Of a stretch of 64,000 nt of DNA, positions 58,607-64,000 are shown in pieces. The stretch covers positions 273,778,403 to 273,842,402 of the forward strand of contig OZ005648.1 of assembly GCA_963930645.1 (NCBI GenBank). Reading direction: 5' to 3'. Within the stretch, counting starts at the first letter, position 1. Each line of letters starts with the position of its first letter. Made by a program: the position numbers and the translations under genes. The stretch is from Salticus scenicus (taxonomy: Eukaryota > Arthropoda > Arachnida > Araneae > Salticidae). Below the pieces are notes generated by a model, which searched no databases, was not told the DNA's origin, and saw only the letters and a list, made by a program, of their open reading frames with translations.

Positions 58607-60148
58607 TTGTATTTTTCCTTCAAACAAAAATACCCTGAAATGAAAATAAGTTTTTCAAAATTTTGCTGTTTGCGCCCAAAATGGTGTGTCTTAGCAGGAT
58701 CTCCTGGCACACATGCAGTATGCGTTTGCGCTATTCATCAAAATGTCTATCTGTTAGCATATGCTCTCAACTTACATCATAAAGAAGCAGTCCACCAGCT
58801 GGTTGATAAGCTTGTTTGCAGCAGAGAAAACAGATCATGTATGTTACGTTGTTGCAGCAATTGTCCTGTTAGTAGTGAACCTCTCAAAAATTATTTAAAA
58901 GAGATTTTGGAAGATTATGATGAGGATGATGAAATACAGTTTTCACAGTGGATCAATGAAAAAAGAATGAAACTTCAGTCAATGACTCTCCCTCTTCATG
59001 AATTTATAGAGTTGGTAACAGAAAAAGTAAATGAACTCATACCTCATTCGTACATTTCTAAAATTCAAAATTCCTACCTGAAAAAAAGAAAAGAAAATTT
59101 AAGTGAAAATGAAGGACTGATTCTGATGGATTTTGCTGTAAATTACAACTTTGTCTTACAAAATGAGGTACAGTCATACCACTGGAGCCATTTAAGTTGC
59201 ACTTTGCATCCTACAGTAATATATTGTAAGACAGCTGATGGATCCATTAAAGAAACTCCTTTATGTTTTATATCAGATGATTTAAACCATGATGTTCCAT
59301 TCGTTTATTGTGTTCAGCAAAAGACAATAGAATATATAAAAACACATTTCCCATTTACTAATAAAGTAGAGTATTTTACAGATGGTTGTGCTTCACAATA
59401 TAAAAATTTTAAAAGCATGATGAACTTGTGTGCACACAAATCAGATTTTGGGTTAGATGCTTGCTGGTCTTTTCATGCTACTAGCCATGGAAAAAGTATT
59501 TGTGATGGAATTGGTGGAACTGTGAAAAGATCTGTAACGAAGAAAAATCTTCAAAATGTTTACCAATCCACACAAATCACAAATGCCCACCAAATGTATG
59601 AGTTTTGTTGTGGTTTAATTTCAAAAATATCATTCTTTTATTTAAATGAAATAGAAATAAATACAAATCGAAAGGAACTTGAAAAACGATTTTTGAAAGG
59701 AAAAACAATAACAGGAACAAGGAGCCAACATTTTTTTAATCCCATATCAATAGATGAAATCATTATGAAGCGCACAAGTTTGGATCCTGATATATCTCTC
59801 AGGTGGAACTTTTATACTGGAGAAGGAAGATCAATGCTACAGGATGTTGTACCAAGTCTCCAAAATTACGTTGCATGTGTTTATGAAGGAAACTGGTGGA
59901 TTGGATTAGTGAGCAAAATAAATAAAACAGAAGGAGATTATTCAATCCAATTCATGCATCCACATGGTCCTTCTGAAACATTTTATTGGCCAAAACGGCA
60001 AGATGAGTGCCCTGTACCCCCTCAGCACATTTTATGCATGGTTGATACTCCAGACGTGACGTCACAAGTTGGGCGTTACTATAAAATAGGATCTAAAACT
60101 AAAAAAGAAATTGATGAAAAGTGGAATACATTCAAGAAAAACTGTTGA
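58607..60148 (+). pseudogene. Catalytic part of the nested transposon's transposase (superfamily unsure)
   Basis: 513 codons with no methionine at the start, since the segment follows an in-frame TAA. It shows LRPKWCVLAGSPGTHAVCVC at 22-41 and three aspartate-bearing blocks: LILMDFAVNY (D175), YFTDGCASQYKN (D259) and HATSHGKSICDGIGG (H290, H294, D300). It ends with a tryptophan-rich domain (NWWIGLVSKI, FYWPKRQDECPVP). The spacing suggests an RNase-H-fold DDE/D transposase whose third acidic residue I cannot fix. Long arthropod and hydrozoan proteins of this type are usually left uncharacterised. Its position between matching inverted repeats makes the transposase role likely. Confidence 0.7.
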
Positions 60149-60912
60149 AATCTATTTAATATTAAGGAAAAAAAAAACTTTTCTACATATGTAAGTAACT
60201 AAAAAAAATATTTATGCTTCTTACAAATAATTTAACAAATTTTAAAGAATTTTTTATTTACAAGATGAGAACACTTAACTTTAAAAAGTTTAAAAATATG
60301 TACATGCATTTTTTTGTAACTATCAATGGGCAAGTGTAATAGGTATGTTTGTATTTTTAAAAGTTAGAAACTTAATTTACTGTAAGTTGGTGAAAACCCA
60401 AAACCCCACTAATTTTATTGTACCATTATATTCCATTTTTTATCTAGTTTGTAATGGTATAATGGGTTTGTGGGGTTTTGAAGACAGACTTGTGATATAA
60501 AACAGTTTTTGAGTGCAAGTTAAAATTTTAAAAATATTTTATTTTTGCACTTTACTGAAAAATTTAACTATATTAATGATTTTTAAACCTAAATATTTTT
60601 CTGCAATTACGTTATACATTTAATACTGTATTAAATGCAAAAAAAATTAACTCTCTATCTTTAAAAATAATTGTTTTAGAGCAAAAAACGTAAAAGTACT
60701 CAGAGTAGATTAAAGAGTGGTTCATTGTTTTATACTAATTTTTGCTAAAACTTTGAGGCGCTATATTTCTGAAACAAATTGATAAAAAGAGGTAGTATTT
60801 GCTGTCTGTTCTTATATCCATATATAGAACAAACTCACCAAGTTTCATTAAAATTTGCCAACCTTGGGTGTCAAAATGCATTTTAGCTGGATGATTTGGT
60901 ATGGAATGACCC

Positions 60913-62302
60913 AGAACGGACCATCATTCTGAATGCATAAAAATCCATCGCTGAAATTTTTTTTCCACTGAGCGTTCGTGTAGCTGGGTTAGTCTGAAAT
61001 AGTGCAAAATGATATCCATCTTCTCCTCTTGGAAACAATATTGGATATTGTAAGGCATCGTAGGATCTGTGGGTTTCAGCAATCTTCTGAATAGTATGAC
61101 TTCTAGTTTCTAGTATTATATCTCTGCTTCCACTTTGTTCTCCTGACATAATTATTGCAACTTCTGATGTCATTGGCGTGTTGAAACGTCTATCGTGCTC
61201 ACCAGGTGGAGTTTTATCTGCTAAAATACGCAAAGATATTGTTGGTGTAATATTTTCCATAGCTAATTTAAAACTGTTGATATAGCTGTTTTCTCGATGA
61301 AACATTTCTTGCAGCTGCAATACCAATTCAAATTTTGTATTTTGATTCTTTACGCAACGTTTTTCAGCTTGTAGAATGCTGTCTTCGACAAAATAAATCT
61401 GTAGAAACTTTGGTTGTTCTTTCCCTAAAGGTTGAAGGCTTCCAATTTTATGATATACCTGTCCTTGTATCTTGAATGTAGGCATGTATCCTGGTTCTCG
61501 TATTTCCTTTGTTGTTCCAAAAGATGTCATTTGGAAACATGAATTATAAGCTCTTATGTTACACTGAAAATGCTTTGCATCTGAGGAATCTGTAGATAAC
61601 AAAGCATGAAGCGGTTCTGGAGGGTCAGAGAGTGGTGGCAGTTGGATTTTACCTCCACTGCAACACATACCTGGACATTCATCTTTCCATTTCAAAGCTT
61701 GACAAAATGTGCAATCTGTAGTCATAGTACCAATTGTGCATGATGAATCTGAGGTGTAATCTATTAATGGATTATAAGAAAATGCTGCATTTTCTTTATC
61801 TCCCCAGTCAGTCCACCTAGATTGCACTCTTGAAATCCTATCACGCTCTAATCTTCCTTGTCTCTGTTCATCTGTCTCCATTTCTCTTGACTGGAATGTT
61901 GAAATTCTATTACGCTGTAATCTTCCTTGTCTCTGTTCATCTGTCTCCATTTCTCTTGACTGTAATGTTGAAATTCTATTACGCTGTAATCTTCCTTGTC
62001 TCTGTTCATCTGTCTCCATTTCTCTTGACTGGAATGTTGAAATTCTATTACGTTCTAATCTTTCTTGTCTCTGTTCATCTGTCTCAATTTCTCTTGATCG
62101 AAACGTTGAAATTCTATCACGATCCAGTCTTCCTTGTCTCTGTTCATCTGTCTCTATTTCTCTTGACTGTAATGTTGAAATTCTATTACGTTCTAATCTT
62201 TCTTGTCTCTGTTCATCTGTCTCTACTTCTCTTATCCTTCGATGTCTTTCTCGATCTTCTGTTCTTTTATTTCTCAGACTTTTTTTTTCTTCGGGGGAGG
62301 CA
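60913..62302 (-). pseudogene. Helitron RepHel, N-terminal part with 23-residue repeats
   Basis: Reading from ATG at 62302-62300, the frame meets a stop after nine codons at an A9 run. One base over, the frame is open through six 23-residue repeats (ETDEQRQGRLQRNRIST type, 61860-62228). It continues through CTFCQALKWKDECPGMCC, YNSCFQMTSFG and LQYPILFPRGEDGYHF to FYAFRMMVRS at the transposon junction. The first clear ATG within the open frame is at 62019. The zinc-knuckle-like block and the PILFPRG region are usual for arthropod Helitron proteins upstream of Rep. Confidence 0.88.
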
Positions 62303-62707
62303 TTTTAGTAATTTAAATTAAATTATAAACGATAAAATCGAAGTATTTATAAGAAGTGCGTATGAAAACGACATGCAGTCAATTAGAATGAAAGAACGTT
62401 TGTAAATAGAACACCGAGTTAAAACGCAAAAAGAAAAATATATATCTATAGTAACCGTTGCTATGGGAGCAAACGATATTTCCCTTTGTAACGAATTTTT
62501 ATTGTTCCACATATACAGCTGTCTTAAAAAAATTATTCATTGCATTAATTAAATAAATAAAAAGTGAATAATATATAGAAAAACTGCACTATCATAAATT
62601 TTAACTAAAATAAATATTTAAAAGTTTAATCCATAATTATTTTAACTAAATTTAAAAATAAATAAGTTTAATTTAATTAATTAATCATAACTAACAAAAA
62701 AATTATA

Positions 62708-62902
62708 TCCGCGATTGTAATGAAATGCTCGCCCTCTGGTGGGCTAAGGTGAAATTATCACACCACTGCATATCCTCATATTATGCAATCGACTTTCCAT
62801 GATGAAATGGCGGAGAAAGAATAATAATTACACGTGGCTGTTATATTTACTAACAACTGCAGTGTTCAGAGAGCGCCATCTATCGATCATTACAAACGCG
62901 GA
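62708..62902. repeat. MITE-like unit, copy 1 (TCCGCG ends)
   Basis: Inverted ends TCCGCGATTGTAATGA and, on the minus strand, TCCGCGTTTGTAATGA, with TA on both sides. The 195-bp unit includes GCCCTCTGGTGGGC and GCGCCATCTATCGATCATTA. Confidence 0.65.
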
Positions 62903-63393
62903 TAGCCGTTGCTTAGATACGCAGACGATTAAAAGAAAAGAATAAGTTTCGAAAAAAAAGCAGAAAAATCAACGGATAAATTCTAAAAAGATTAAAAAAC
63001 TTAAATTCCACAATTCAAAAAATAATAAAAAGTATAATAGCTGTTGCTAGAGAAATTAATGGACAAAATCTAAAAATTTAATATGTTTAATTTTTTTCTA
63101 TTGCATGCATACTACTATTTGATTTCAATAAATAAAATTAATTAAAAAATAAATAAATAAAACTAAATAAAATAAAATAAAAGATTTCGCTTTTAAACGA
63201 ATTTATTTAAATAATTAGTGTAATAGCCGTTGCTAAGATACGCAGACGATTGTAAGTTTAGGAAAATGAAACAAAATAAAATCAAAGAATAAAATCTAAA
63301 ATAATATTATTAATAATAATAATAATTTAAAAAAATTAAATTCGAAGACCCAAAAATAATAAAAAATATAATAGCTGTTGCTAAGGGGATCAA

Positions 63394-63580
63394 TCCGCGA
63401 TTGTAATGATATGCTCGCCCTCTGGTGGGCTAAGGTGAAATTATCACACCACTGATAGCTTTCACGCTAAAACAATGATAGAACAACAAGAAAGAATAAT
63501 AATAAATACACGTGTGGCTATTATATTTACTAACAACTGCAGTTGGGAAAGCGCCATCTATCGATCATTACAAACGCGGA
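63394..63580. repeat. MITE-like unit, copy 2 (TCCGCG ends)
   Basis: 187-bp relative of the unit at 62708-62902 in the same orientation, 686 bp away. Confidence 0.65.
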
Positions 63581-63956
63581 TGGACAAAAATCTAAAAATT
63601 TAATATGTTTAATTTTTTCTACTGTATGTGTATAACTATTTGATTTCAATAAATATAATAAAAAAGATTTCTTCCTCAAATGAATTTAAATAAATAAATA
63701 GTTTAATAGCCGTTGCTAAGATACGCAGACTTTTGAAACGAAACAAATTTCTGAAAAATGAAACATTGAAGCCAATATTTAAATTCGAAAAAACATTAAT
63801 TTAAAAAATTCAAATTCGAAATTCGAAAAAATCTCGATGAGGTGCACACCTGCAGGGTCCCAGGTACCTATATGCCAAATTTGGAGGCTCTGCGATTAGT
63901 AGTGTGAGCACCAGAGAGCAGATACACACACAGACATTTCTCTTTATTTATATAGA

Positions 63957-64000
63957 TTAATATTTCAGTTATGAATATCTGATAATTATATATTTAAAAT
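63957..64000. repeat. Right flank of the Helitron target repeat
   Basis: TTAATATTTCAGTTATG and GATAATTATAT continue the 222-bp repeat interrupted at 52263. Confidence 0.8.

Larger units (their letters stand above)
56084..60912 (+). mobile_element. DNA transposon inserted in the Helitron gene, ~560-bp inverted repeats
   Basis: The ends read GGGTCATTCCATGTCAGATC at 56084 and, on the minus strand, GGGTCATTCCATACCAAATC from 60912. Inverted similarity continues to about 56640 and back to about 60330. The 4-bp direct repeat AGAA flanks it (56080-56083 and 60913-60916). The insertion splits the Helitron frame; taking out the element plus one AGAA copy would leave it in frame. A 4-bp duplication with long inverted repeats fits Sola, Chapaev or another 4-bp-duplicating superfamily. 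I cannot assign one with certainty and favour a Sola-like element at low confidence. Confidence 0.85.
52264..63956 (-). mobile_element. Autonomous-type Helitron, 11.7 kb, carrying a nested DNA transposon
   Basis: On the minus strand it starts TCTATATAAATAAAGAGAAA (63956 downward) and ends with hairpin CGGGC-AAA-GCCCG followed by GCTAG (ending 52264). The flanks are A at 52263 and T at 63957 on the plus strand. The neighbouring uninterrupted repeat unit at about 52021-52075 provides the empty site. Rep and helicase segments lie in the expected order. Removing the nested transposon (56084-60912 plus one target copy) leaves about 6.9 kb, a normal autonomous Helitron size. Several stop codons show it is now dead. 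Confidence 0.9.
62320..63956 (-). other. Helitron 5' non-coding region with two MITE-like copies
   Basis: AT-rich leader of the Helitron. Two related inverted-repeat units lie at 62708-62902 and 63394-63580. Repeated ATAGCCGTTGCTAAGATACG segments lie near 62902, 63222 and 63707. The last ~60 bp (63900-63956) form the Helitron 5' end. No gene is present. Confidence 0.7.

Noticed and set aside
61830..62321. 163-codon plus-strand frame with repeated FLVSVHLS
   Set aside because: Antisense shadow of the 23-residue repeats in the Helitron gene.

Overview
This is eukaryotic, AT-rich, intron-scale animal DNA. Its transposon content (mariner, piggyBac, hAT, BEL/Pao, canonical Helitron and Helentron-type elements) is typical of an arthropod. 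A chelicerate such as a spider is my guess, at low confidence. There is almost no host coding sequence. The one convincing piece is a 212-bp exon (15244-15455, + strand) resembling DUOXA / Numb-interacting protein, the dual-oxidase maturation factor. The rest is layered mobile DNA and repeats, so the window reads as gene-poor intron or intergenic sequence filled by nested transposons.

Layout, left to right. 1-1113: a duplicated ~500-bp unit. 3731-6118: a three-deep nest, a mariner-type inverted-repeat element holding a hAT-like element, which holds a second hAT-type element with a perfect 8-bp target duplication. 6145-9060: a piggyBac-type element flanked by TTAA, itself carrying a 702-bp element with 10-bp flanking repeats. 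9485-12183: a dead mariner whose transposase is split by a 148-bp-unit satellite array. 12545-13571: a foldback element containing a LINE tail. 14237-14485: a TTAA MITE. 15244-15455: the DUOXA-like exon. 15779-16755: a long-inverted-repeat element. 17160-19143: decayed tandem repeats interrupted by a Helentron-type element (19144-20309).

20980-27195 is a complete, very young BEL/Pao retrotransposon (LTRs 333/334 identical, 5-bp target duplication) with a single reading-frame break in RNase H. 27885-34733 holds Helentron-type non-autonomous elements with (GTCT)n tracts, one split by a 3.4-kb Helitron and another inserted into its own relative. 33536-33705 is a hAT MITE. 36284-37855 and 42567-44915 are Tc1/mariner-type inverted-repeat elements. 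45752-47937 is an inverted array of eight tRNA-like genes on ~298-bp units. 48340-51150 holds more tandem repeats.

52264-63956 is an 11.7-kb autonomous-type Helitron on the minus strand, inserted exactly between A and T in a 222-bp tandem repeat. Its RepHel gene runs 62302 to 52804 (minus). It is interrupted by a 4.8-kb DNA transposon (56084-60912, + strand, ~560-bp inverted repeats, AGAA target duplication) with its own broken transposase gene of uncertain superfamily. Many boundaries here are supported by target duplications or by a neighbouring empty copy of the target. None of the transposase or helicase genes appears intact.
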